A stretch of 64,000 nt of DNA from RGIG4708 sp045633845 (GTDB lineage Bacteria > Bacillota > Clostridia > UMGS1810): NCBI GenBank assembly GCA_045633845.1, contig JAZQZC010000010.1, forward strand, positions 1-64,000. Direction: 5' to 3'. A program made the position numbers and the translations under genes. How positions within the stretch are numbered: position 1 is the stretch's first letter; every line of letters begins with the position of its first letter. The notes under the pieces were generated by a model. It saw only the letters and a program-made list of their open reading frames with translations, was not told the DNA's origin and did not search any database. Shown here piece by piece: positions 19,031-27,800 of this stretch.

Positions 19031-19798
19031 TTATATATTCATAAATGAAGCAAGAATTTTGTTAAATGCAAACATTTCGTCAAGAAACGCGTAGTGTCCG
19101 CTGTTGTCTAATACAACAAGCGCAGCATTGGGCATTGCACTTTCCATAGCTTTTCCGTCGGCAAGAGGTGTTGCAGTGTCATTTTTGCCCCAGATGAGCA
19201 GGGTAGAAGGGGTAACCTTTGGAAATATGTTCGATAAATCCTCATTTACAACTTTAACAAGTATTTGTCTCATAACAGGTGACGCAGCGTTGTAGTCTGC
19301 TGAGCCGTGCTTTTTTCGCAAATTTTCAACTGCGTTGGGAAAAATTTTTGTAAACAGGGCAGAAGAATATATTTTTCTTGTCATTTTATATATTTTTTGC
19401 CGTCTTATTTGCTTTGGCGTTTTTTGAGGTACAATTCCGGCACTACCTGTCAAAATCAATTTTGAAATTTTAAATGGCAGGCTTTCGCGCTCAAACATTT
19501 TGATTATAACTCTTCCGCCAAAGGAATGACCCAAAAAAACAACCTCGTCGGCATTGTATTCCCTTACAAAATCAATAACAAAATCGGTGTAGTTGTCAAC
19601 GCTCCATATATCTTTAGGTTCATCGCTTCCGCCAAATCCGGGCATATCCATTGCAACTACTTTGTATTTTTTGCAAAGCACCTCTGTCATAGATGTAAAC
19701 AGCGATATGTTTGAGCCCCATCCGTGAAGCAGCACCACCAGAGGCCCTTTGCCCTTTTCAAAATAATTTATATTTAATCCGTTTATATTTTTAATCAC
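19031..19798 (-). CDS. Alpha/beta-fold hydrolase
   Basis: A 255-residue alpha/beta hydrolase with an oxyanion loop LLHGWGSN, nucleophile elbow GHSFGG (catalytic Ser), acid in LLIWGKNDTATP and His in NSGHYAF. It has no signal peptide, so it is a cytosolic esterase, lipase or C-C hydrolase-like enzyme of unknown substrate. It is the first gene of a three-gene operon with murF and ddl (12-13 nt gaps), which suggests a cell-envelope or antibiotic-related role by context only. Confidence 0.88.
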   Translation of the reverse strand: MIKNINGLNINYFEKGKGPLVVLLHGWGSNISLFTSMTEVLCKKYKVVAMDMPGFGGSDEPKDIWSVDNYTDFVIDFVREYNADEVVFLGHSFGGRVIIKMFERESLPFKISKLILTGSAGIVPQKTPKQIRRQKIYKMTRKIYSSALFTKIFPNAVENLRKKHGSADYNAASPVMRQILVKVVNEDLSNIFPKVTPSTLLIWGKNDTATPLADGKAMESAMPNAALVVLDNSGHYAFLDEMFAFNKILASFMNI

Positions 19799-19933
19799 CT
19801 TGTGTCACTCCGTAAACAAAAAATTCACACAAACATACATAATATATTATATCACAATATTTGTTAAATGCAACATTTAAATTGACGAATTTAACCAATA
19901 GTGATATAATATAGCAAAAGAGGAGTGACAATA

Positions 19934-20122
19934 ATGGCAGATGACCGAATTACTCAGTGCGAAAGCTGTGCTTACTACGATTATGATGATGAATACGATT
20001 GCTATATGTGCACTATAAATATAGACCAGGACGATGCAGGCTCAATGTTTTCCAACCGTTGCAACTCCTGTCCGTATTACAGTTATTATGACGAATACAA
20101 AATTGTGCGCAAGCAAAATTAA
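19934..20122 (+). CDS. Small Cys-rich acidic protein (DUF6472-like)
   Basis: A 62-residue protein with seven Cys arranged as CESC, DCYMC, and CNSC plus another Cys pair context, suggesting a zinc or iron-sulfur knuckle. It also has many Asp, Glu and Tyr. It resembles small clostridial proteins annotated as DUF6472, whose function is unknown. ATG 19934 has AGAGGAG at a good distance. It has its own terminator and is transcribed divergently from the hydrolase operon. Confidence 0.75.
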   Translation: MADDRITQCESCAYYDYDDEYDCYMCTINIDQDDAGSMFSNRCNSCPYYSYYDEYKIVRKQN

Positions 20123-20123
20123 A

Positions 20124-20157
20124 GTTGCTGTAAAAAGCTCAGACTTTTTACAGCAAC
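20124..20157 (+). terminator. Terminator hairpin after the small Cys-rich gene
   Basis: A perfect 14-bp stem (GTTGCTGTAAAAAG / CTTTTTACAGCAAC) around a 6-nt loop begins 2 nt after the stop codon. The T run lies within the stem, so efficiency is uncertain. Confidence 0.75.
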
Positions 20158-20229
20158 TTGTCTTGAAAACGGGGAAATAGCTCAGAATGAACAAACTGAA
20201 TCCGCAAGGGTGCACCCAAAGGAGTACGT

Positions 20230-22068
20230 TTAATATTTGAATGCTCTCATAGCATTGAGTATTGCTATAACCGACACGCCTACATCCGCAAACACTGCTG
20301 CCCACATATTTGCAAATCCCAACACAGAAAGTACCATTACAAGCATTTTTATGCCGATGGAGAATACAATGTTCTGCCTTACTATCCGCATAGTTTTTAT
20401 GCTTATTTTTATGGCAAGAGGGATTTTTTGCAAATTGTCGTCCATAAGTACAATGTCTGCCGCTTCAATTGCACTGTCGGAGCCAATGGCACCCATTGCA
20501 ATACCTACATCGGCTCTTGCAAGCACAGGAGCGTCGTTAATGCCGTCACCTGCAAAAACAACAGCTTTTTCGGAATTGGCAATGTATTTTTCTATTTGTT
20601 CAACTTTGTCCTGCGGGAACAAATCACTTTGGTATTCGTCAATCCCAAGCTCTGCGGCAATGCTTTGAGCAACGTCATTTTTGTCGCCTGTCAGCATAAC
20701 TGTTTTTTGTACACCGTTTTGCTTGAGCATAGATATTGCGCTTTTTGCGTTATCTTTTATTGCATCGCTTATAACAATATTTCCAAGGTACACGCCATTT
20801 TTTGCTATGTGAATAACAGTTCCTAAGTTGTTTTCGTCATACGGAATTCCGTATTTGTCCATCAGCTTTCCGTTGCCTGCAAGTATTTGAACGCCGTCAA
20901 CATTTGCGCTTATTCCGCATCCTGCAACTTCGTTCATATCGCATACGTCAGATGTATCAATTGCATTTTTGTATGCCATTTTTATTGACAATGCAATAGG
21001 GTGGTCGCTGAAGTATTCAACCTTTGCCGCAAGCTCGAGGAGCTGCATCTGATCAATATCACTGCAGTTGATTTCGGAAACCTCAAAAGTACCCTTTGTA
21101 AGTGTTCCTGTTTTGTCAAAAACAACTGTTCCCGCGTTTGCAAGGCTTTCTATGTATGTACTTCCTTTAATAAGTATGCCTGCTTTGGAGCCTGCGCCTA
21201 TGCCCGCAAAAAAAGACAGAGGCACACTTATAACAAGAGCACAAGGGCACGAAACAACCAAAAATATAAGTGCCTTTGCAATCCAGTCTGCAAGCTCACC
21301 AAAAAAAATCGGCGGTATAAAAGCAATTGCAATTGCAGCACCAACAACTATTGGTGTGTAATATTTTGCAAATTTTGAAATAAAGTTTTCCGATTTTGAT
21401 TTTGCAAGAGCAGAGTTTTCTACAAGCTCAAGAATTTTTGCAACTGTGGAGTCGCTGTATTGCTTTGTTACTTTAACTCTCAGCACACCGCTTATGTTAA
21501 TACAACCGCTGAATATATTGTCTCCGATGTTTGCCTCACGTGGTTGTGATTCGCCGGTCAGGGCAGCTGTGTCAAGTGATGACACTCCATCTACAACAAT
21601 TCCGTCAAGAGGCACGCGCTCGCCCGGCTTTACAACAATAATGTCACCAATGCTTACCTCATAGGGGTCAACGGTCATTATTCCGCTGTCACATTCAACG
21701 TTTGCATATTCGGGGCATATATCCATAAGGGTGCTTATGGATTTTCTGCTTTTGCCTACGGCAATGCTTTCAAACAGCTCACCCACAGCATAAAACAAAA
21801 GCACTGCAACACCCTCAACATATTCGCCAAGCATAAATGCACCAAGGCTTGCAATTGTCATCAAAAAATTTTCATCAAGAAAATCCTTGCTTTTAAGTCT
21901 TACAAATGATTTATAAAACACTTTTGCGCCTATTACGATATACGGAACGGAAAACAACGGTATTTTTAAAATGTCGCTTTCTGTATATGATGAAATTAGT
22001 ATACTCAATGTCAATAGCATTGCTGTTATTACAATAAGTCGCAGGCTCTTTTTTTGACTTTTGGTCAT
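20230..22068 (-). CDS. Heavy-metal P1B-type ATPase (Zn/Cd/Pb exporter-like)
   Basis: A 612-residue metal-transporting ATPase. It has about eight membrane helices, TGES actuator loop, CPC metal site in helix 6 (VSCPCALVI), DKTGTLTKG phosphorylation site, the HP dipeptide (SDHPIAL) and GDGINDAPVLA hinge. It has no N-terminal metal-binding domain; a separate HMA protein is encoded 16 nt upstream. With an ArsR/SmtB regulator in the same operon, zinc or cadmium efflux is the best guess. The C-terminal helix ends in AILNAMRA, as in ZntA/CadA proteins. Confidence 0.92.
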   Translation of the reverse strand: MTKSQKKSLRLIVITAMLLTLSILISSYTESDILKIPLFSVPYIVIGAKVFYKSFVRLKSKDFLDENFLMTIASLGAFMLGEYVEGVAVLLFYAVGELFESIAVGKSRKSISTLMDICPEYANVECDSGIMTVDPYEVSIGDIIVVKPGERVPLDGIVVDGVSSLDTAALTGESQPREANIGDNIFSGCINISGVLRVKVTKQYSDSTVAKILELVENSALAKSKSENFISKFAKYYTPIVVGAAIAIAFIPPIFFGELADWIAKALIFLVVSCPCALVISVPLSFFAGIGAGSKAGILIKGSTYIESLANAGTVVFDKTGTLTKGTFEVSEINCSDIDQMQLLELAAKVEYFSDHPIALSIKMAYKNAIDTSDVCDMNEVAGCGISANVDGVQILAGNGKLMDKYGIPYDENNLGTVIHIAKNGVYLGNIVISDAIKDNAKSAISMLKQNGVQKTVMLTGDKNDVAQSIAAELGIDEYQSDLFPQDKVEQIEKYIANSEKAVVFAGDGINDAPVLARADVGIAMGAIGSDSAIEAADIVLMDDNLQKIPLAIKISIKTMRIVRQNIVFSIGIKMLVMVLSVLGFANMWAAVFADVGVSVIAILNAMRAFKY

Positions 22069-22084
22069 TACAAGTCACCTCGCA

Positions 22085-22303
22085 TCAGAATGTGAGTTCT
22101 ACATCAGGTTCAACTGCTTTTGCTATTTCTGTAATTTTTGCGCATATATCATCCATTTTGCTATCCTCTGCGTCAAGTATTATTTTTTGAGCAAGAAAGC
22201 TTACCACGCATGAGTTAACACCGTCAAGCTTTTTGATGCCCGCCTCAACCTTTGCAGAGCAGTTTGGGCAACACAAATTTTCGATTTTGATTACTTTTTT
22301 CAT
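22085..22303 (-). CDS. Stand-alone heavy-metal-associated (HMA) domain protein
   Basis: A 72-residue ferredoxin-like HMA domain whose metal motif is CCPNCSAKV, instead of the more common GMTCxxC. Such domains bind soft metal ions and hand them to a P1B ATPase. Here the partner gene follows directly. ATG 22303 is chosen because AGGAG lies 8-9 nt upstream, while an earlier in-frame ATG overlaps that site. Confidence 0.88.
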   Translation of the reverse strand: MKKVIKIENLCCPNCSAKVEAGIKKLDGVNSCVVSFLAQKIILDAEDSKMDDICAKITEIAKAVEPDVELTF

Positions 22304-22325
22304 AATAAACATCTCCTATATAATA

Positions 22326-22634
22326 TTATTCCGTAATATGGTCCATACCCTGACCCACAATTGTTCTCACATGGTCATCGGCAAGGGAATATATTACGTT
22401 TTTTCCGCTTTTTCTAAATTTTACAAGCTTTGCATGCTTTAGAATTTTGAGCTGGTGGGATATTGCCGACACTGTCATATTGAGAGTTTCGGATATATCA
22501 CAAACACGCATTTCCGATTCAAACAAAACATACAAAATCTTAATCCTTGTACTGTCGCCAAAAACTTTAAACAGTCCTGCAAGGTCGTACAACAGCTCTT
22601 CCTTAGGGAGCTCGTTTAATAATTTTTCTGTCAA
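22326..22634 (-). CDS. ArsR/SmtB-family metal-responsive repressor
   Basis: A 102-residue winged-helix repressor. The DNA-recognition region is TVSAISHQLKILKHAKLV. The C-terminal helix has the alpha-5 metal ligand pattern D-x-H ... H-x-x-E (DDHVRTIV, then MDHITE) known from zinc sensors such as SmtB and CzrA. A Cys in MRVCDIS marks a second possible site. The start is TTG at 22634 with GGTGA upstream. It heads the arsR-HMA-ATPase operon and a matching palindrome lies on its promoter, so autoregulation by zinc or cadmium is likely. Confidence 0.9.
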   Translation of the reverse strand: MTEKLLNELPKEELLYDLAGLFKVFGDSTRIKILYVLFESEMRVCDISETLNMTVSAISHQLKILKHAKLVKFRKSGKNVIYSLADDHVRTIVGQGMDHITE

Positions 22635-22650
22635 AATATCACCGCCTCAA

Positions 22651-22672
22651 CATTTGAACAATTGTTCAAATG
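22651..22672. promoter_or_regulatory. ArsR/SmtB operator palindrome
   Basis: A perfect 22-bp palindrome, CATTTGAACAA / TTGTTCAAATG, 3 bp downstream of the -10 box and covering the expected start of the metal-efflux operon. It contains the TGAACA-TGTTCA core typical of SmtB/CzrA-type operators. Binding would block transcription until metal is bound. Confidence 0.85.
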
Positions 22673-22674
22673 TT

Positions 22675-22703
22675 ATTATAAAACTGTTTTAAAATAATGT
22701 CAA
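22675..22703 (-). promoter_or_regulatory. Sigma-A promoter of the metal-efflux operon
   Basis: Exact consensus on the minus strand: TTGACA (22698-22703), 17 bp, TATAAT (22675-22680). Confidence 0.85.
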
Positions 22704-22722
22704 TACCTTTTTTCAAAAATAA

Positions 22723-22752
22723 TTGACTTGCATACATAATTTAATATATAAT
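22723..22752 (+). promoter_or_regulatory. Promoter of the radical SAM gene
   Basis: TTGACT (22723-22728), 18 bp, TATAAT (22747-22752), about 20 bp before the coding region. The transcript leader would be very short. Confidence 0.55.
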
Positions 22753-22772
22753 TAGCTCATATGGTGATGAAT

Positions 22773-23657
22773 ATGAAAAAATGTAATTTGTGTCCTCGAA
22801 ACTGCGGCGTTGACAGAAGTATAAAAAATGGAATATGCAACAGCTCTCACAAAATAAAAGTAGCCCGTGCATCCCTGCATATGTGGGAGGAGCCCTGTAT
22901 CAGCGGTAACAACGGCTCGGGAGCAGTGTTTTTTTCGGGCTGCAATCTACATTGTGTGTATTGCCAGAACCGCAATATATCTGATGGCACAACGGGAAAG
23001 GAAATTACAATTGAGCGCCTTGTAAGGATTTTTTTTGAACTCAAAGATAAAGGCGCAGCAAATATCAATCTTGTAACAGGTGACCACTATATACCACAAA
23101 TCGCAAAAGCACTTTTAAATGCAAAAAACAGCGGTCTTGATATTCCTGTTATTTTAAATACGTCATCGTATATTAATGTGGATGCGTTAAAGCTGCTTGA
23201 TGGACTTGTAGATGTGTATTTGCCTGATTTTAAGTATTTTGATGAGGCAATTGCAAAAAAATATTCCTTTGCTGAGGATTATCCTCAAACCGCAATGGCA
23301 GCAATAAAGCATATGTACACAGTATGCGGAAAACCTGAGTTTAATAACGATGGATATATAACAAAAGGTGTCATTGTAAGACACCTGGTTTTGCCCAATA
23401 ATATTCTTAATTCAAAAAAAGTTATTAAATATCTTGCTGATACCTACGGCAAAGATATTTATATAAGCATAATGAGTCAGTACACGCCCTGTACCTATTT
23501 ATCTGCATATCCCGAAATCAACCGAAAAATCACTCAAAAGGAATATCAAAAGGTTGTTGATTTTGCACTTGAACTCGGGCTTTTTAATGCTTTTGTGCAG
23601 GAGGGTGAATGTGCGCAGGAAAGCTTTATACCGCCATTTGATTTGTCAGGAGTTTAA
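22773..23657 (+). CDS. Radical SAM protein, PflA-like
   Basis: A 294-residue radical S-adenosylmethionine enzyme with the cluster motif CNLHCVYCQN near residue 60. It is preceded by a Cys-rich N-terminus (CNLCPRNCGVDR). This arrangement matches the family often annotated as pyruvate formate-lyase activating enzyme-related, distinct from true PflA. The substrate is unknown and there is no glycyl-radical enzyme nearby. ATG 22773 is preferred, since GGTGA lies 6 nt upstream; ATG 22761 is also in frame. It overlaps the convergent gene by 12 bp at the 3' end. Confidence 0.85.
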   Translation: MKKCNLCPRNCGVDRSIKNGICNSSHKIKVARASLHMWEEPCISGNNGSGAVFFSGCNLHCVYCQNRNISDGTTGKEITIERLVRIFFELKDKGAANINLVTGDHYIPQIAKALLNAKNSGLDIPVILNTSSYINVDALKLLDGLVDVYLPDFKYFDEAIAKKYSFAEDYPQTAMAAIKHMYTVCGKPEFNNDGYITKGVIVRHLVLPNNILNSKKVIKYLADTYGKDIYISIMSQYTPCTYLSAYPEINRKITQKEYQKVVDFALELGLFNAFVQEGECAQESFIPPFDLSGV

Positions 23658-24011
23658 GTTGGACAATATATCAATCACTGCAACAACAGGTACACACAGT
23701 GCAACCCACAGGAGTGTATAACGCGGGCATATCTGACCGAGTATATTATATGGTACATCAGAATAATCCCACACATTAAGCTTAAAATATCTGTTTATTA
23801 CAAGTCCTGATATAAATTCCACCACTGTAATAAGGCAGGCGCTTGCAAGCACCTTGTATATAAAATTCAAATCGGTTTTGGTGCAAATAGCAAATATTCC
23901 CACAAGACAAATGCCGCCGTCAATTGCCATTGTCCAATGAGAATATCCTCGCCATAAATACTCAAGTATATTGTAGGCGGCCCCACCTATTAAAAAAAGT
24001 GCTATATACAT
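23646..24011 (-). CDS. Putative membrane protein (ABC_trans_CmpB-like)
   Basis: A 121-residue protein with about four hydrophobic helices. The block YNILEYLWRGYSHWTMAIDGG and the later ...NVWDYSDVPYN(I)LGQICP segment fit the family annotated as putative ABC transporter permease (CmpB-like), whose role is unknown. ATG 24011 has GTGAGG about 8 nt upstream; a longer frame exists but lacks a good site. Its stop lies inside the end of the radical SAM gene on the other strand. Confidence 0.75.
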   Translation of the reverse strand: MYIALFLIGGAAYNILEYLWRGYSHWTMAIDGGICLVGIFAICTKTDLNFIYKVLASACLITVVEFISGLVINRYFKLNVWDYSDVPYNILGQICPRYTLLWVALCVPVVAVIDILSNLNS

Positions 24012-24100
24012 ATTAATAACCTCACATAGTTTTGTGAAGTTATTTTTATCTGTAATAAACATTTTATTCGCAAAAAAATTTCATTTGTGGTTAAAAAATA

Positions 24101-24129
24101 TTGACACTTTATTCATTTTATAGTAAAAT
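24101..24129 (+). promoter_or_regulatory. Sigma-A promoter of the amino-acid ABC operon
   Basis: TTGACA (24101-24106), 17 bp, TAAAAT (24124-24129), followed by a leader of about 30 nt with AGGAGG. Confidence 0.75.
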
Positions 24130-24165
24130 ATGTTTGTGTATTATATTTTTTAGGAGGAAATTTTG

Positions 24166-24915
24166 ATGAAAAAATTTTTATGTTTAATGCTCGCAGTTGT
24201 ATTGTGCTTTAGCTTTGCAGCTTGCGGAAATCAACAAACTGCAGATTACGTTATTGCAACCGATAAGGGCTTTAGTCCTTTTGAATTCCAGGATGCAGAC
24301 GGAAACATTGTTGGTATAGATATGGATATTTTGGCTGCCATAGCTGAAGACCAGGGCTTTACATATGACCTTCAGTATGTAGGCTGGGATGCTGCAATTG
24401 CTGCTTGTCAGGCAGGTCAGGCTGATGGTATGATTGCAGGAGCTTCAATCACAGACGAACGCAAAGAAAGTGGTTGGGTATTCTCCGACGGTTACTACGA
24501 TGCAACGCAGGGTATGGCAGTTGCAAAAGATTCTGCAGTTGCAGGCTTTGCAGACCTTAACGGCAAAAAAGTTGCTGTTAAAAATGGAACAATGAGCAAC
24601 CAGTATGCCGAAAGCATCAAAGATCAGTACGGCTTTGAGGTTGTTACATTCTCTACATCACCTGATATGTATCAGGCTGTAATGGGCGGCCAGGTTGATG
24701 CTTGCCTCGATGATACTCCAATTCTTAAGTACAACATCAAAACCGGTGAACTTGATATGAAATATGTAGACGGTACCGAAAATGAACCTGCTCAGTATGG
24801 CTTTGCTATATTTGATGCTGAAAAACAGGAACTTGTAGACAAATTCAATGCAGGTCTTAAAAACATCCGTGAAAGCGGAAAATACGATGAAATCATCGCA
24901 AAATATCTTGGTTAA
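24166..24915 (+). CDS. Amino-acid ABC transporter substrate-binding lipoprotein
   Basis: A 249-residue family 3 solute-binding protein (GlnH/FliY-like). A lipoprotein signal peptide ends in lipobox FAAC, so the protein is tethered to the outer face of the membrane. The ligand-binding lobes show FSPFEFQDADGNIVGIDMDI, DGMIAGASITDERK and GKKVAVKNGT. It probably binds a polar amino acid such as glutamine, or cystine. ATG 24166 with AGGAGG is the start. It is followed by permease and ATPase genes. Confidence 0.92.
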   Translation: MKKFLCLMLAVVLCFSFAACGNQQTADYVIATDKGFSPFEFQDADGNIVGIDMDILAAIAEDQGFTYDLQYVGWDAAIAACQAGQADGMIAGASITDERKESGWVFSDGYYDATQGMAVAKDSAVAGFADLNGKKVAVKNGTMSNQYAESIKDQYGFEVVTFSTSPDMYQAVMGGQVDACLDDTPILKYNIKTGELDMKYVDGTENEPAQYGFAIFDAEKQELVDKFNAGLKNIRESGKYDEIIAKYLG

Positions 24916-24940
24916 TAAGTTGTAAATAGTACACGATTAA

Positions 24941-24977
24941 CTGCAAGGGCATCGGGAACCACCCGTTGCCCTTGCAG
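24941..24977 (+). promoter_or_regulatory. Intercistronic hairpin between binding protein and permease genes
   Basis: A perfect 11-bp stem (CTGCAAGGGCA / TGCCCTTGCAG) with a 15-nt loop and no T run. Such hairpins are commonly placed behind binding-protein genes to stabilise their mRNA or attenuate downstream transcription. This would raise binding-protein levels over the membrane components. Confidence 0.7.
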
Positions 24978-25001
24978 AATGTATAGGAGGAAATTCGCTC
25001 T

Positions 25002-25673
25002 ATGAGCCAAATTATAAATACATACGGTGTGATGCTCATAACAGCTATGGGTCAAACTCTTTTGCTGGCATTATTCGGTTTGTTTTTTGGATGTATACTC
25101 GGAATAATCTTCGGCTTATCCAGCGTTGTAAACAACAAAATCTCCAATCTGATTGCTAAAGTATATGTTAATATCATTCGCGGCGTGCCAATGATTGTTC
25201 TTGCATTTTTTGTGTTTTACGGTGTGCCATACGGCTTAAAATCGATATTTGGTATTAAGAGTGTGCTTACTGCACTTCAGGCGGGTACAATTTGTCTTGC
25301 GCTTAACTGTGGTGCATATATGTCCGAAATTATCCGTGCAGGTATTCAGGCGATTGACCCGGGTCAGATGGAAGCTGCCAGAAGCCTAGGCCTTGGCTAC
25401 TGGAGATCAATGTTCCGTGTTGTGCTGCCACAGGCAATCAAAAATATGATTCCAAGTATAGTTAACCAGTTTATCATAACTCTTAAGGATACATCAATTC
25501 TTTCTGTTATCGGCTTTCCCGAATTGGTTAACAAGGCACAAAATGTTATTGCAATTACATTTAAATCTTTTGAGGTTTGGGCAATAGTTGCAGTTATGTA
25601 TCTCGTTGTAATTCTTGCATTGCAGCAGGTTGCAAATGCATTAGAAAGGAGATTAAACCGTGGCAAATTATAA
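25002..25673 (+). CDS. Amino-acid ABC transporter permease
   Basis: A 223-residue HisM/GlnP-type permease with about five membrane helices. The EAA loop for contact with the ATPase reads EAARSLGLGYWRSMFRVVLPQA. The ribosome site is AGGAGG. Its 3' end overlaps the ATPase gene by 14 bp, implying translational coupling. Confidence 0.93.
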   Translation: MSQIINTYGVMLITAMGQTLLLALFGLFFGCILGIIFGLSSVVNNKISNLIAKVYVNIIRGVPMIVLAFFVFYGVPYGLKSIFGIKSVLTALQAGTICLALNCGAYMSEIIRAGIQAIDPGQMEAARSLGLGYWRSMFRVVLPQAIKNMIPSIVNQFIITLKDTSILSVIGFPELVNKAQNVIAITFKSFEVWAIVAVMYLVVILALQQVANALERRLNRGKL

Positions 25674-26403
25674 TAATGTAAAAATTCACGTTTCCGAGCT
25701 TAATAAAAATTTTGGAAGCATAAAAGTTTTGCAGGGTATATCAACCGATATATACGAAGGCGAGGTTGTTTGTATCATAGGGCCCTCGGGCAGCGGTAAA
25801 TCGACTTTTTTAAGATGCCTTAACCGACTGGAAACCATCACAAGCGGTGAAATTGTAGTTGACGGATATCATATCGATGACAAAAAAATCAACATCAATA
25901 AGGTTCGTGAAAATATCGGTATGGTATTTCAGCACTTTAATCTTTTTGCAAATATGGATGTGCTCAAAAACCTTATGCTTGCGCCTGTTGATTTAAAAAA
26001 AGCTACTAAGGAAGATGCTCAAAAAGAAGCAATGAGATTGCTCGAAATGGTCGGTCTTACCGACAAAGCGCAGAGTTACCCTTCACAGCTTTCAGGTGGA
26101 CAAAAGCAGCGTGTGGCAATTGCAAGAGCTCTTGCTATGAACCCCGATATTATGCTTTTTGACGAGCCTACATCCGCTCTCGACCCCGAAATGGTAGGCG
26201 AAGTTTTAACAGTAATGAAAGACCTTGCCAAAGCGGGTATGACAATGGTTGTAGTTACTCACGAAATGGGCTTTGCCCGCGAGGTTGCCGACAGAGTTAT
26301 ATTTATTGATGAAGGCAAAATTCTCGAAGAGGGTACACCTGAACAGATTTTTTCAAATCCTCAGCACCCACGAACCATTGATTTCTTAAATAAAGTATTG
26401 TAA
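25660..26403 (+). CDS. Amino-acid ABC transporter ATPase
   Basis: A 247-residue GlnQ/HisP-type ATPase: Walker A GPSGSGKST, Q-loop VFQHFNLF, signature LSGGQKQRVAIARAL, Walker B IMLFDEPTSALDPE and the switch His in VVTHEMGFA. Start is GTG 25660 with AAAGGAG inside the permease gene. It forms a standard three-component importer with the two genes upstream. Confidence 0.95.
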   Translation: MANYNNVKIHVSELNKNFGSIKVLQGISTDIYEGEVVCIIGPSGSGKSTFLRCLNRLETITSGEIVVDGYHIDDKKININKVRENIGMVFQHFNLFANMDVLKNLMLAPVDLKKATKEDAQKEAMRLLEMVGLTDKAQSYPSQLSGGQKQRVAIARALAMNPDIMLFDEPTSALDPEMVGEVLTVMKDLAKAGMTMVVVTHEMGFAREVADRVIFIDEGKILEEGTPEQIFSNPQHPRTIDFLNKVL

Positions 26404-26404
26404 C

Positions 26405-26438
26405 AAAAAAGAACTGAAATAATTTCAGTTCTTTTTTT
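26405..26438. terminator. Bidirectional terminator
   Basis: A stem AAAAAAGAACTGAAA / TTTCAGTTCTTTTTT with a very short loop. It serves the ABC operon on the plus strand and overlaps the end of the convergent fliB-like gene. Confidence 0.85.
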
Positions 26439-27363
26439 GATTGGAAAGCTTATTAAAAATCATATCAATATTTTCATCCGAATATTCAATTTCAGCAGAG
26501 TACATTCTGGCTATGTTGCAAATGTCATCAATGTTTTTAGCTCCGTTTGCAGCTGCAATTATAAAAATCATATAGCAGCTGAGTATGGCAAACGCAATCC
26601 ATTCAACAGTCATATTTTCATATACAGCTTTTGTCGTGTATCTGTACAAAAAGTATATAATCAGCTGCTCTGCGGCAATGCTGTACTCATCAATAAAATG
26701 CCATATGTCTGTTTTATCCAAACAATTTTTTGTATAAAGCAAAATATCTGTCCAGGTTTTGTCCAAACGTTCAAGTGTCAAATAAAACTCTATCCAATTG
26801 TTGCAATCAAAATTAACAGGTTTAATCTCGCAAAAGCATAGCAGTTGTTCCATTCTGTCTTTTACGCTTTTATGTCTGTTGCGCATTGTTTCAAACAATT
26901 TTTCGCGGTAGTCAAACCAAAAATCTTCCTCAGTTATGTTTAATCCATCATCATATTTTACTATTAGTTCAAAGCTTTTGTTATTTGTCAAAATTATCCT
27001 TGCTGCCTCTTCGCAACAAAGCCCTATTCCGCTTTCGGTTCTGCATTCATAATAATTGTGAAATCTCGGGTGCTGTGCGCATATTTCGCATAAAGCATTT
27101 TCGCCCGAGTGTATTATTATGTCACACAAATTATTATCGTTCAAAAACGGACAGCGGTCATTTTCGTCAAGCACAAAGCAGGGTGTAGCATTTTCGTTCT
27201 TTATGTTTTGTGTTAGTCTTTTTCCAAACTCGCCTTTTGTATTCTTGTATTTTGTGTAAGTATCTTCATCAATATCTATTTCCCAGCCGATGCAGCAGTT
27301 GTTTTTGCATTTGTCAGCTATGCATCTAAAATTGTTGTAATATTCGGGTGCATATTCAGTCAT
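26425..27363 (-). CDS. FliB-like flagellin lysine N-methylase family protein
   Basis: A 312-residue cysteine-rich protein. The N-terminal cluster FRCIADKCKNNCCIGWEID, then CPFLNDNNLCDI and ALCEICAQHPRF, are hallmarks of the FliB family, which methylates flagellin lysines in Salmonella. The Cys pattern suggests a bound metal or iron-sulfur centre. No flagellar gene is in the window, and many clostridia carry this family without a clear partner, so the true substrate is uncertain. Confidence 0.8.
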   Translation of the reverse strand: MTEYAPEYYNNFRCIADKCKNNCCIGWEIDIDEDTYTKYKNTKGEFGKRLTQNIKNENATPCFVLDENDRCPFLNDNNLCDIIIHSGENALCEICAQHPRFHNYYECRTESGIGLCCEEAARIILTNNKSFELIVKYDDGLNITEEDFWFDYREKLFETMRNRHKSVKDRMEQLLCFCEIKPVNFDCNNWIEFYLTLERLDKTWTDILLYTKNCLDKTDIWHFIDEYSIAAEQLIIYFLYRYTTKAVYENMTVEWIAFAILSCYMIFIIAAANGAKNIDDICNIARMYSAEIEYSDENIDMIFNKLSNQKKN

Positions 27364-27600
27364 CGCATGTTACCTCAAAGTAATTTGTTTTGGTTGCAGC
27401 AATTTTAAAAAACTTTTGTCATACCAACGGCTCACTCGGTAATGATTTAAATACCTTTAGCGCTCATAGTCGGCTTACTTGTGTTTTAGCTGCAAATCAG
27501 CTATATTATAGCACAAAAGATTTAAATAATCAATATGTCAAAATAAGTCGATGTAACTAAATGCGTATATTAGAATATTATGATTAGGGGAGGTGTTTTT

Positions 27601-27783
27601 ATGAAAAACAACAACTGTGATTGCAAAGAAAATATGCGTTATTTAACAGCATCTGTAAAAAAGCAGAAATTTGAAAATATAATGTCCGTAAACGATGCAT
27701 TATGTCATGGAACAATTTTTAAAGATTTATATATTCCGTTTGAATGCTACAAAAATAATGCAATAATGAATCCGTTTAAATAA
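27601..27783 (+). CDS. cotJA: Spore coat-associated protein CotJA
   Basis: A 60-residue protein beginning the cotJABC operon. CotJA proteins are small coat components that share a conserved C-terminal PFE(C)Y-type segment, here IPFECYKNN. ATG 27601 has GGGGAGG; an earlier in-frame ATG lies before that site. The operon is expected to be expressed in the mother cell during sporulation. No convincing sigma-E boxes could be assigned with confidence. Confidence 0.8.
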   Translation: MKNNNCDCKENMRYLTASVKKQKFENIMSVNDALCHGTIFKDLYIPFECYKNNAIMNPFK

Positions 27784-27800
27784 CTTAAGGAGTGAAATAT

